From Cyanobacteriota bacterium (GTDB lineage: Bacteria > Cyanobacteriota > Cyanobacteriia > Phormidesmidales > Phormidesmidaceae), in the NCBI GenBank assembly GCA_027483425.1, contig JAIXUR010000353.1:1-28094 (forward strand): 28,094 nucleotides of DNA. The letters run 5' to 3'. Positions 16,762 through 24,366 of the stretch are shown here, in pieces. How positions within the stretch are numbered: position 1 is the first letter of the stretch; every line of letters starts with the position of its first letter. Position numbers and translations under genes: made by a program. The notes beneath the pieces were generated by a model that ran no database searches, was not told where the DNA came from, and was given only the letters and a program-made list of their open reading frames with translations.

Positions 16762-16897
16762 AGAGATGTCCTTATTACTGCACAGATTAGGTTCACCCTA
16801 GCCTCGGCCTGTTTGCGTTCTTGTTTGGGTTGAATGGTGCCAAAGCGCAACTGCGATCGCAATCACCCCTACCCAACAGTAGAGACAGGTTTGGTTG
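16762..16897. promoter_or_regulatory. divergent intergenic region between HpsJ-like and YdcF-like genes
   Basis: 136 bases separate two divergently read genes and must hold their start signals. A HIP1 octamer is near 16853. No confident promoter box or operator was recognised; ACAGG (16886-16889) lies about eight bases before the ATG at 16898 and is a possible ribosome binding site. Confidence 0.4.
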
Positions 16898-17521
16898 ATG
16901 CCTTTACAGGATTCTTGCATGCCCGCACTCAGCATCGCTCAATGTCTTAGAGGACCGCTGCTCGCCCAGCGTCGCCGACGGTTTTGGCGGCAGCTGATGG
17001 TCAGCAGTCTCTGTCTGCTGTTGATCTACGGCCCGGTTAACCTGGCCATCGCTCGCCTGATCTGGCCTCAGCCCGACGGCATTTTAGTACTCGGTGGACA
17101 ACCCCACCGCGAAGCCGTCGCCGCCCGCCTGGCGTTGCTGAATCCTCAACTCCATGTCTGGTCGTCCTCGGGGCTGGGGCCAGATATGGCCTATCCCATT
17201 TTTGATGCCCTGGGTGTTGACCGCGATCGCATCACCCTCGACTACCAGGCGGTCGATACGGTCACCAATTTCACCACCCTGGTGAAGACCTTCCAGCAGC
17301 AGCAGGTGCATCACCTCTACCTCGTCACCTCCGACTACCATATGCCCCGCGCCCAGGCGATCGCCACCATCATCCTCGGTAGCCACCACATCGCCTTTAC
17401 TCCCGTCCCGGCACCCTCCCTCAAACCCGCCGAATCTACCCTGCGCATCTGTCGCGATATCCTGCGTTCCTGGCTGTGGTTCACCACCGGTTGGAGCGGC
17501 GCTAACCTGCGCAATGTCTAA
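16898..17521 (+). CDS. YdcF/SanA-like DUF218 protein
   Basis: A 207-residue protein with one N-terminal membrane segment (QLMVSSLCLLLIYGPVNLAI) after an Arg-rich stretch, then a DUF218 domain of about 140 residues. Landmarks are DGILVLGGQPHREAVAARLA, VWSSSGLGPDM, DTVTNFTTLVKTF and LYLVTSDYHMPRA, the last being the family's S-D-x-x-H-x-x-R-A signature. Members are implicated in envelope polysaccharide/peptidoglycan biology and often sit in exosortase loci; the reaction is not defined here. An ATG at 16919 preceded by AGGA seven bases upstream is an equally good start and would remove only seven residues. It is followed by the PFE-CTERM gene on the same strand after 67 bases. Confidence 0.87.
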   Translation: MPLQDSCMPALSIAQCLRGPLLAQRRRRFWRQLMVSSLCLLLIYGPVNLAIARLIWPQPDGILVLGGQPHREAVAARLALLNPQLHVWSSSGLGPDMAYPIFDALGVDRDRITLDYQAVDTVTNFTTLVKTFQQQQVHHLYLVTSDYHMPRAQAIATIILGSHHIAFTPVPAPSLKPAESTLRICRDILRSWLWFTTGWSGANLRNV

Positions 17522-17588
17522 CGCCCCCTCCAGGATGGGAAGCCTCCACCACTCCTCCACTCTTTATCCTTCACCCTTTTAATCCACC

Positions 17589-18380
17589 ATGTCCTTATCC
17601 GTCGGCCCAATTCAAAGCTACGTTCCCGGTTCCACCTGGTTTGACTTAACCAAATATTCCAGCCTGGGTACCCAGGAACGGGTGTCCATCAATCTGGCAG
17701 ACAGCAACCTCTGGCTGATCGACAGCAGCGACCTCTACCTACCCTACAACTACGCGCCGCGCATTGCCTTCATCAACGAAGGAGCTGGCTATCAATCCCC
17801 GGTTTCGATGACGGCCAACGGTTCTACCACGGGCGATATCACTGTATTTAAAAACCTGTCGGGCACTAACAGCATCTTGCCCAGTCGTAATGCGCCGCTC
17901 AAGGTGGGCGACTGGGTGCAGATGTCTGAGATTCTAGCGGGCACCCAGCTCAACTTTTCGGTCAAGCCCAATGGGGTGGTGAACGCCAAAGCCATTTCTC
18001 TTAGCACCAACTACAAGCTCAACCCCACAAGCACCAGCAACCCCAACAGCCCCATTTTTTGGACGGCCTACGCCGACCCCAAGGCCAGTAAACCGCTCGT
18101 GCTCCTGGGCTACGAAGACATCGTCGGCAAAGGCAGCGACAACGACTTTAACGACGGCATTATCGCCATTGATGTCGGTCCAGACAACTTCAAGGCCATT
18201 TTTGCCAGCGCCAACCTGGGCCAAGACGCCACCATCAACCTCAAAGACGCCGAGGCCGTGCCCTTTGAAATGCACAGCGCTCTGGGTCTGTTGGTCATGG
18301 GTGCGATCGCCTTGGCGCGACGGGGCGGCTGGTGGAAGCATGCTCCATGGCACACCCGACCCCAGTCTCCCAAACCCTAA
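17589..18380 (+). CDS. DUF4114-like protein with PFE-CTERM sorting tail
   Basis: A 263-residue protein. Its C-terminal third has LLGYEDIVGKGSDNDFNDG (about residues 173-190), the Asp/Asn-rich signature of DUF4114 domains, probably a Ca-binding loop. The tail starts AVPFEMHSALGLL: a P-F-E tripeptide at 225-227, a hydrophobic segment to about residue 243 and then ARRGG. This is the tripartite pattern of PFE-CTERM, a cyanobacterial relative of PEP-CTERM recognised by exosortases. About 20 further residues follow. The N-terminus, MSLSVGPIQSYVPGSTWFDL, is not a signal peptide, and an in-frame TAA lies just upstream, so no longer start is available. The N-terminal two thirds are not recognised. It is probably the local exosortase substrate; its export route is unclear. 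Confidence 0.82.
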   Translation: MSLSVGPIQSYVPGSTWFDLTKYSSLGTQERVSINLADSNLWLIDSSDLYLPYNYAPRIAFINEGAGYQSPVSMTANGSTTGDITVFKNLSGTNSILPSRNAPLKVGDWVQMSEILAGTQLNFSVKPNGVVNAKAISLSTNYKLNPTSTSNPNSPIFWTAYADPKASKPLVLLGYEDIVGKGSDNDFNDGIIAIDVGPDNFKAIFASANLGQDATINLKDAEAVPFEMHSALGLLVMGAIALARRGGWWKHAPWHTRPQSPKP

Positions 18381-18449
18381 CCTCAGGTTAATAGACCCCT
18401 TGGGCGCTTAGCCCTGGCTATCTCTACTCTTTATTTAGCGGTCCTCACC

Positions 18450-20969
18450 ATGCTTAAGTTTTTCCGCCGCCGTCTTCAGCCTTCCTCTCCAGACCCTGCC
18501 ATTCGCCCCATTCGCTTATCGATTGTTACCCAGTTCTTCCCCCCTGACTTTGCCGCCACCGGGCAGTATATGGATGAACTGGCTACCCATCTGGGGCAGC
18601 AGGGCTTTGAGGTGCATGTCTTCACCGGTCAGCCCAGCTATGCCTTTGACGTGGCCGAAGCCCCCGCCGAAGAGCAAAAGGGCCCTGTCCACATCACCCG
18701 ATCTAATTTTTTACGCAACCGCTCTCGCCAGATGACGGGGCGCACCCTCAGCAGTCTGGCGTTCTGTTTACACACCGCCTGGCACTTGCGCAAAGAGCAC
18801 CACCGAGGCGATATCACCCTGTTTGTCAGCGAGCCGCCCTATGTGCAGGTGGTGGGCTTTCTGTTGAGCCTGCTCTTCGGCACTCCCTACGCCGCTTTGG
18901 TGTATGACCTGTACCCCGATGTTGTGACCGGCCTGGGTATGCTACCCGCTCACCACCCCATCGTACGCCTGTGGGATGCCGTGAACCGTCAGGTGTGGCA
19001 GCGGGCCGAGGCCGTGATTGTGCCCTGCGAAACCATGAAAGCTCGCATCGTCGCTAAGCACCCGCACCTGGGCGATCGCATCACTGTCATTCACAACTGG
19101 TCAGACCCCGCCTGGATCAAACCCCTGGCCAAGGCCGACAACAACTTTGCCCAGACCCAAGGGCTGACAGAGACCTTTACCGTGCTCTACTCGGGCAACA
19201 TGGGCCGCTGCCACGATATGGATACGATCATCGGAGCCGCCCAGGATTTGAGGGATGAGCCCATCCAGTTTCTGTTCGTTGGCGGCGGCCCCAAGCGCGA
19301 CGCGACCCAGCAGCAGGTGGCGGAATTGGGGCTGACCAACTGTCGATTTCTGCCCTACCAGGACAAAGCCCTGCTGCCCCAGTCGCTGACCGCCTGCGAC
19401 CTGCACCTGGTCAGCATTGACACGGCCATGGAGGGTCTAGTGGCCCCCAGCAAATTTTACTCGGCACTGTCGTCGGGCCGACCGGTGGCCATCATCTGTG
19501 AACCGCATTCCTATCTGCGGGGGCTGGTGTCCCAGTCTACCTGTGGGGCGGCCTTTAGCAATGGCGACAGTCACGGGTTGGCCAGCTTCATTCGCTATTT
19601 GATGAAAGACCGCGAAGTGACCCAACAACTGGGGCTATCGGGCCATCGGTTTATTTGCGAGCACTTTACCGCTACGGCAATTAGCCGCCAATATTACCGG
19701 CTGATTCAGCGGGCGGTGGTGAAAAATGCCGATCTCTACAGTGCGATCGCCCACAGCGAGTTTGAACTCTACTACCAACCCATTGTGAACCTGGGCAATG
19801 GCCGCATCGATACCCTCGAAGCCCTGGTGCGATGGCACCATCCCCAGCGGGGGCTTCTGCACCCCGAAGACTTTCTCCCCGCCGCCGAAGATACCGCCCT
19901 GATCATTCCGCTAGGGTGGTGGGTGTTAGATCAAGCCTGCCAGCAGTTGGCCGCCTGGCAGCAGCAGTTTCCCGAGCGGAGCTGCCGCGTCAGCATCAAT
20001 CTCTCGACCCAGCAGTTTCTGCACCCAGACCTCTTTACTCGGCTCGATCAGGCCCTGGCTACCCACCAACTCCGGGGCGAAGACCTGGTGCTAGAGATCA
20101 AAGACGACACCGTCATGGTCGATACGGCTACTACCACCGGCCTATTTATGCAGCTCCAAGGTCGGGGCATTCAGATTTGCATCGACGGCATTGGCACCCA
20201 CTACGCCTCCCTCAGCTTTTTGCACCGCTTTCCGGTCAGAAGCCTCAAAATTGATGCCCGTACCATCAACCGCCTCGACATCGACGCCAAACTGGCAGAG
20301 TGGCTCAAAAGCCTGATCGTCATGACCCATGACCTGCACATTGACCTGATAGCCATGGGTATTGAAACAGCCTTTCAGCATCGGCGCACCCGTGAAATGG
20401 GCATGACCTACGGCCAGGGCTATGGCTTCTCCAAACCAGAACCCGCCGCTGTGGTGACCCGTCTGTTAGCCCACAGCAACCCGTTTTCTTTCCTACTAGA
20501 ACCTCTACCCACATCCCCCGCCATGACCCCTGCTGAAGATGTGCCCCTAGTGCTGGTAGTAGACGACGATCGCTCCCTCCGGAGACTGCTCACCCTAGCA
20601 GTCTCACAGGCTGGTTACCGTGCCATTGAGGCCACCAACGGGGTCGAAGCCCTGGAACTTTACCAGCAGCACCATCCCGATTTGGTCTTGCTAGATGCCA
20701 TGATGCCGGAGGTAAACGGTTTTAGCTGCTGTCGCCAGCTCCGCACGCTACAGGCTACCGAGGCCCACAGCCCAGCAGCTCCATCTGCCATTACCGTGCT
20801 ACCCCAGCAGAGACAGCCTTTCCCCATTCTGATGATCACCGCCCTGGACGATGAAAACTCGGTTGAACGGGCGTTTGCCGCAGGTGCCACCGACTACCTG
20901 ACTAAGCCAATTAACTGGTCAATTCTTAAGCAACGCCTTAAGCAACTACTCTGCGTCAATAACGGCTAA
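18450..20969 (+). CDS. GT4 glycosyltransferase - degenerate EAL - receiver domain fusion
   Basis: An 839-residue cytoplasmic fusion. Residues about 20-420 are a GT4 enzyme of WbuB-like type: VTQFFPPDFAATGQYMDELA, VLYSGNMGRCHDMDTI, and MEGLVAPSKFYSALSSGRPV. Residues 430-675 are an EAL domain (YYQPIVNLGNGRIDTLEALV). It keeps Glu457 of EAL, Asn517, Glu549, Asp579, Lys600 and the QGYGFSKP end. The second Asp of DDFG is Gly580 (IDGIG) and the AEGVE glutamate is Met636 (AMGIE), so phosphodiesterase activity is doubtful; it may bind c-di-GMP. A Pro-rich linker leads to a receiver domain (697-835) with VVDDD, phospho-acceptor Asp749 (LLDAMMP) and Lys819 (TKPI), plus an insert of about 20 residues before MITA. 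No kinase gene lies nearby. No in-frame stop separates the parts. Confidence 0.92.
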   Translation: MLKFFRRRLQPSSPDPAIRPIRLSIVTQFFPPDFAATGQYMDELATHLGQQGFEVHVFTGQPSYAFDVAEAPAEEQKGPVHITRSNFLRNRSRQMTGRTLSSLAFCLHTAWHLRKEHHRGDITLFVSEPPYVQVVGFLLSLLFGTPYAALVYDLYPDVVTGLGMLPAHHPIVRLWDAVNRQVWQRAEAVIVPCETMKARIVAKHPHLGDRITVIHNWSDPAWIKPLAKADNNFAQTQGLTETFTVLYSGNMGRCHDMDTIIGAAQDLRDEPIQFLFVGGGPKRDATQQQVAELGLTNCRFLPYQDKALLPQSLTACDLHLVSIDTAMEGLVAPSKFYSALSSGRPVAIICEPHSYLRGLVSQSTCGAAFSNGDSHGLASFIRYLMKDREVTQQLGLSGHRFICEHFTATAISRQYYRLIQRAVVKNADLYSAIAHSEFELYYQPIVNLGNGRIDTLEALVRWHHPQRGLLHPEDFLPAAEDTALIIPLGWWVLDQACQQLAAWQQQFPERSCRVSINLSTQQFLHPDLFTRLDQALATHQLRGEDLVLEIKDDTVMVDTATTTGLFMQLQGRGIQICIDGIGTHYASLSFLHRFPVRSLKIDARTINRLDIDAKLAEWLKSLIVMTHDLHIDLIAMGIETAFQHRRTREMGMTYGQGYGFSKPEPAAVVTRLLAHSNPFSFLLEPLPTSPAMTPAEDVPLVLVVDDDRSLRRLLTLAVSQAGYRAIEATNGVEALELYQQHHPDLVLLDAMMPEVNGFSCCRQLRTLQATEAHSPAAPSAITVLPQQRQPFPILMITALDDENSVERAFAAGATDYLTKPINWSILKQRLKQLLCVNNG

Positions 20970-21060
20970 GCGATCTTCAGTGACTTCACTGCCATGGATA
21001 TTGCTGGGCTCTTGGCCACTTTTGGTATAGCCCCCGACAACTCGGCTAAGCGGCATTCGC

Positions 21061-21390
21061 ATGGCCTTTGATCACATCCACCCCCGCTCAAAAGGTGGGG
21101 AAACCTGCTTTGAAAATGTCTGCTTGGCCTGCCGCTCCTGCAATGAATTCAAGGGCGATTCGACAACAGGCCAAGATTTACTTACCCAGCAGACCCAGCC
21201 ACTGTTCAACCCCAGGCTTCAGGATTGGCACCAGCATTTTGTCTGGAGCGACGACGGCACCAGAGTCGAAGGTCTTACCGCTGTAGGACGGGTTACAGTT
21301 TTGGCTTTGCTGATGAATAACGGAGCTATCTTGGCGGCCAGAAAACGCTGGGTTTCAGTGGTTTGGAACCCTCCTAAGGATTGGACTTGA
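21061..21390 (+). pseudogene. HNH endonuclease remnant, 5' truncated
   Basis: The 109-residue frame holds MAFDHIHPRSKGGETCFENV and CLACRSCNEFKGD, the core of an HNH nuclease with the D-H-I first histidine, the E-N-V asparagine and the C-x-x-C. It is followed by PLFNPRLQDWHQHFVWSDDG, the usual C-terminal extension of the cyanobacterial HNH family. Normal relatives have some 40-60 residues before the DHI motif, including an upstream C-x-x-C. Here the frame is stopped by TAG at 21028-21030 and nothing in the 90 bases upstream looks like the missing part. The remnant lies between the fusion gene and a convergent sensor gene. It could still be a short expressed protein, but loss of the N-terminal zinc half suggests it is inactive. 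Confidence 0.7.
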
Positions 21391-21409
21391 TACAATTTCT
21401 TTGCCCCGC

Positions 21410-21455
21410 GAGGTCACGGAAGAGAATGGGCAAAATTGTTCTCGTTCCTGACCTC
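21410..21455. repeat. imperfect inverted repeat between convergent genes
   Basis: GAGGTCA-C-GGAA-GAGAA is mirrored by TTCTC-G-TTCC-TGACCTC, giving three paired blocks of 7, 4 and 5 bases separated by single-base bulges around a 12-base loop. It lies between the HNH remnant (plus) and the Cache-HAMP gene (minus), where a bidirectional terminator would be expected. No T-run follows on either strand, so a terminator role is uncertain. Nothing else was seen in the 148-base gap. Confidence 0.5.
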
Positions 21456-21538
21456 TAGCGTTTGTGATGATGAGCTTAAAGCTCTGCCACAAGCCACTTT
21501 TTAGCGATCGAACTCAGATTTTCAAACATTCAAACTCT

Positions 21539-23017
21539 CTATGACTTTTCAAACACCTTCTTAGACTGGGGAGCTTTGCCTCCGCCATGGCTTCGATTGC
21601 GCAGCACCTGGGCTTTAGCCGTCAAGTCTTGGAAGAAATCGGTTTCGACAATGTCTTTGACCTGCTTTTTGCGCTTGGTCTCGTCAATTTCAATACGGAG
21701 GTCGCGCACCTGCTGCTTCAGCTTTTGCTCTCGGGTATAGACCTCCTGGGCCATCCGGTCAAACACGCGGGCGAGCTGGCCAATTTCGTCGGTGCGGCCC
21801 GCGATCGCCCCCAGTTGATCCAGCTCAAACTTGCCGGTCTCAATGGCGGCCGCCGTGCGAGCAATGCCGAGCACGGGGCGGGCAATCAGGCGATCGGCCA
21901 TCAGCACCGCCGCCCCAGCGGTCAGCCCCGTAAACAGCCCAATCACCCCGAGCAGAGTACGCTGGTTACGGTTGACCGCCGCCAGGTAATTGGCCTCAGG
22001 AATGACCGTGCCCACCACCCAGTCCAGCTGCCCCAGGGGGGTAAAGGAAATCAGATAGCGCTCTCCGGTGGCCGGGTCTTTGAAGGCAAATCGCTGTAAT
22101 TTAGTCAGCGTTTCCAAATTGACGCCCTGGGTTGCTAGGGTTTGGCTCGCCATGCGCAGCCGCTCATTGTTGACCGCTTCCAGCTGCTGGAGCCGGGGAG
22201 CAGCGGAGTCTTGCCCCTGGGGTAGCACGATCTCGGCTCCATCGGTGGAGGCAATCAGCTCCTGCTGAGCATTGATAATGAAGGCCTCTCCATCGTGACT
22301 GCTCTGCTGCTGCTGCAAATATTCCGAGAGCTGGGTCAGCTCAATGCCGACCCCAATCACTCCCCAAACCTCGCCTTGGGGGTTAATCAGAGCGGTGGTG
22401 GAATCTAGGCCAGGAGTTTGCGTTGAGCGGTAGACATAGACCGTCCAGGCCTGGCTCTGGGGAGAGTGAAGGGCATTTCTGTACCAGGGACGATCGGGAG
22501 CAAAGAAAGGAGGATTCATTTCATAGGTTTCAGTGGCCACTGGAGTGAGCCCCTCGGCTTCGGCAGGGTAGGTGTTCACCGTTGCCAGGGTGGTACGACG
22601 ACTCCCATCCCAATCGCGCAGGTGAAAGTGCAGTTGCCCGTCGGGGGTGCGCTGGGCACCAAAAAAGTCGCCCGTGGCGTCGCCGTACTGCACCCAGGTA
22701 AAGTTGGGATTGGCCCGCAGCACATTCAGCAGAAACAGCTCCCGATCGCTGGCGTTGGTCAGGTCAATCAAGTTCTGTTCCAGGGTGCTATTTAAGAGAG
22801 CTTGAGCTGACTCGGCATTGTTAAATAACTTCTCTACCTCTTGGGATGTCCCCAGGGTAATCTCCTGGTTGACCTGGTCAACAATCGTGTCAATGTTGCG
22901 CTTCGACACCAGCAACCAGGGCACATAGACAATGGCCGTCGTCGTGCCCACCGTCAGCAGCATGGCCCCCACGAGGGTAGCTTTGAGTCCGGGGAGGCGG
23001 GGACGGGGTAGGGGCAT
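21539..23017 (-). CDS. Cache-HAMP membrane sensor without output domain
   Basis: A 492-residue membrane protein. TM1 is near residues 13-35 (ATLVGAMLLTVGTTTAIVYV). A double-Cache-like extracellular region follows to about 345, with FTWVQYGDATGDFFGAQRTP, PFFAPDRPWYRNAL and WGVIGVGIELTQLSEYL, all usual in dCache_1 ligand-binding domains. TM2 is LLGVIGLFTGLTAGAAVLM, then a HAMP domain (IARPVLGIARTAAAIETGKF; DEIGQLARVFDRMAQEV) and a coiled coil, RIEIDETKRKKQVKDIVETD. It then stops, about 35 residues on, without a kinase, cyclase or GGDEF domain. Output-less proteins of this type are frequent in cyanobacteria, and partners are unknown. Its ATG is preceded directly by a CCCCTCA heptamer array and has no Shine-Dalgarno. 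It may sense a ligand related to the upstream amino-acid genes. Confidence 0.88.
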   Translation of the reverse strand: MPLPRPRLPGLKATLVGAMLLTVGTTTAIVYVPWLLVSKRNIDTIVDQVNQEITLGTSQEVEKLFNNAESAQALLNSTLEQNLIDLTNASDRELFLLNVLRANPNFTWVQYGDATGDFFGAQRTPDGQLHFHLRDWDGSRRTTLATVNTYPAEAEGLTPVATETYEMNPPFFAPDRPWYRNALHSPQSQAWTVYVYRSTQTPGLDSTTALINPQGEVWGVIGVGIELTQLSEYLQQQQSSHDGEAFIINAQQELIASTDGAEIVLPQGQDSAAPRLQQLEAVNNERLRMASQTLATQGVNLETLTKLQRFAFKDPATGERYLISFTPLGQLDWVVGTVIPEANYLAAVNRNQRTLLGVIGLFTGLTAGAAVLMADRLIARPVLGIARTAAAIETGKFELDQLGAIAGRTDEIGQLARVFDRMAQEVYTREQKLKQQVRDLRIEIDETKRKKQVKDIVETDFFQDLTAKAQVLRNRSHGGGKAPQSKKVFEKS

Positions 23018-23026
23018 GGGGTGGGT

Positions 23027-23061
23027 GAGGGGTGAGGGGTGAGAGGTGAGGGGTGAGGGGT
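23027..23061. repeat. five-copy GAGGGGT heptamer array
   Basis: Five contiguous 7-base units: GAGGGGT (23027-23033), GAGGGGT (23034-23040), GAGAGGT (23041-23047), GAGGGGT (23048-23054) and GAGGGGT (23055-23061). The third carries one G-to-A change. The array fills the 46-base gap between the symporter stop and the Cache-HAMP start, so it would be in the leader of the latter. It is the same unit as in the wzm-wzt gap. Confidence 0.9.
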
Positions 23062-23063
23062 GG

Positions 23064-24350
23064 TCAGGTCTCGCGATCGGCCACTAGGGCCGTGGCCGCC
23101 ATCCCGGTGTGCACAATGCCTAGGGTACGAAAGGGATCCATGAGTGGGTCAATCGCAATGAACAGCACCAGCACGGCTTCTAGGGGCAGCTTGAGGGGGT
23201 CTAGCACTAGGCCCAGCATGGTCAAGGTCAGAATGCCGGTCACGCCAGAGGTGGCCATGCCGGCCAGAATAGAGCCTAGGATTACTATGCCCAGACCGGC
23301 CAAGCCTAAATCGCGCTGGTAGAGCTGCACCACAAATAACGTGGCCGAGGCAAAGTAAATGACCGAGCCAAAGCGGCAGAGGGTGATGGCCAAGGGCGTC
23401 ACCAGGTGAGTCGTTTGGGGGTTGAACTTAAGATGGCCGCTGAGGCTGGTGATGGCGGCGGGGAGACAGGCGAGGCTGCTGGAGGTGGCCAGAGACAAAA
23501 TGGTGGGGTCTTTCAGGGCCAGCAGGGTAGACCACAATCCCGTGCCAGACCGTCGCCAGATAATCAGGGTGCAGATCAGGTAAACGAGGGCAAAGGTGGC
23601 GATCGCCACCCCCACAAAATCCACCATCGATAGCAGCACCCCGATTCCCACCTGGGACAGCTGCCCGGCCAGCAGGCTGCATAGCCCCAAGGGCAGCAGG
23701 TAGGTCAGCCCGTGGATAATCTGGTTAAAGGCGCGGTAGAGACTATCCAGGGTGTCAAACAGGGCGGCGGTGGTGGGCGCTTTGACCAACCCCAAGGAAA
23801 CCCCAAAGATCATGGCAAACAGCAGCACCTTCAGGGTTTGACCTTCGCTCAGGGCGGCAAAAATGTTATCGGGCACCAGACTGTCGACCAGCGTGGTCAC
23901 GCCACCTGTAGCGTCCGTCGGGATGGGGCCACTGAGGGCCATTTCCAGATCTATGCCCGACTGGTTCACCAACACCCCCAGAGTTTTCAAGGTTTCTCCA
24001 GTCAGGTTGCGGCCAGGGCCAGCGAGGGCCGCCATCGCCACGGCGATAGCACTCACCGCCAGCAAACTCAGCGGAAACACCATCGCCATTCGCTGCACAT
24101 ACTGCCGCGCGTCCCGGCTTTGCATCAGCCGCCCCAGGCTGTTGGTAATGGCCGATAGCAACATGGGTAGCACACACATCTTCAGCAACCCCAGATAAAC
24201 GGTGCCAAAGGGGGCAATCCAGGTCGCCGCCTGGGGCAGCCTGATACCGATAAAAATTCCCACCCCGCTGCTGATCGCGATCGCCCAGGGGCTACGCAGC
24301 CATGCCATGGCAGCCTGGCGCGGGACATAGGCATTGGCAGAAGTAACCAT
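23064..24350 (-). CDS. dicarboxylate/amino acid symporter family (DAACS) transporter, atypical cation site
   Basis: A 428-residue membrane protein of the GltP/GltPh family. HP1 carries the Ser-rich tip (LATSSSLACLPAAI). TM8 keeps the substrate ligands: AIDPLMDPFRT has Asp401, Asp405, Arg408 and Thr409 where GltPh has D390, D394, R397 and T398. The TM7 motif NMDGT of sodium-coupled members is instead CRFGS (325-329, bases 23364-23378), and the GltPh N401 and D405 positions are Ile412 and Gly416. Substrate is therefore probably an acidic amino acid or dicarboxylate, but coupling may not use the canonical sodium sites. The gene lies 16 bases after a periplasmic amino-acid-binding protein gene and next to a racemase gene, consistent with one uptake unit. 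The N-terminal 20 residues are polar, and a start at Met15 is possible. Confidence 0.9.
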   Translation of the reverse strand: MVTSANAYVPRQAAMAWLRSPWAIAISSGVGIFIGIRLPQAATWIAPFGTVYLGLLKMCVLPMLLSAITNSLGRLMQSRDARQYVQRMAMVFPLSLLAVSAIAVAMAALAGPGRNLTGETLKTLGVLVNQSGIDLEMALSGPIPTDATGGVTTLVDSLVPDNIFAALSEGQTLKVLLFAMIFGVSLGLVKAPTTAALFDTLDSLYRAFNQIIHGLTYLLPLGLCSLLAGQLSQVGIGVLLSMVDFVGVAIATFALVYLICTLIIWRRSGTGLWSTLLALKDPTILSLATSSSLACLPAAITSLSGHLKFNPQTTHLVTPLAITLCRFGSVIYFASATLFVVQLYQRDLGLAGLGIVILGSILAGMATSGVTGILTLTMLGLVLDPLKLPLEAVLVLFIAIDPLMDPFRTLGIVHTGMAATALVADRET

Positions 24351-24366
24351 GGGGAATGCTCAAAAA

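Noticed and set aside
20970..21060. Missing N-terminal part of the HNH gene in another frame
   Set aside because: I read the three plus-strand frames and saw no C-x-x-C or other HNH N-terminal feature, so this looks like true loss, not a frameshift.
21587..22099. Plus-strand open frame of 170 codons
   Set aside because: It is antisense to the Cache-HAMP gene and shows low-complexity residues typical of GC-rich shadow frames.
23027..23061. Possible CRISPR-like array
   Set aside because: Units are seven bases and contiguous without spacers; it is a simple heptamer tandem repeat.
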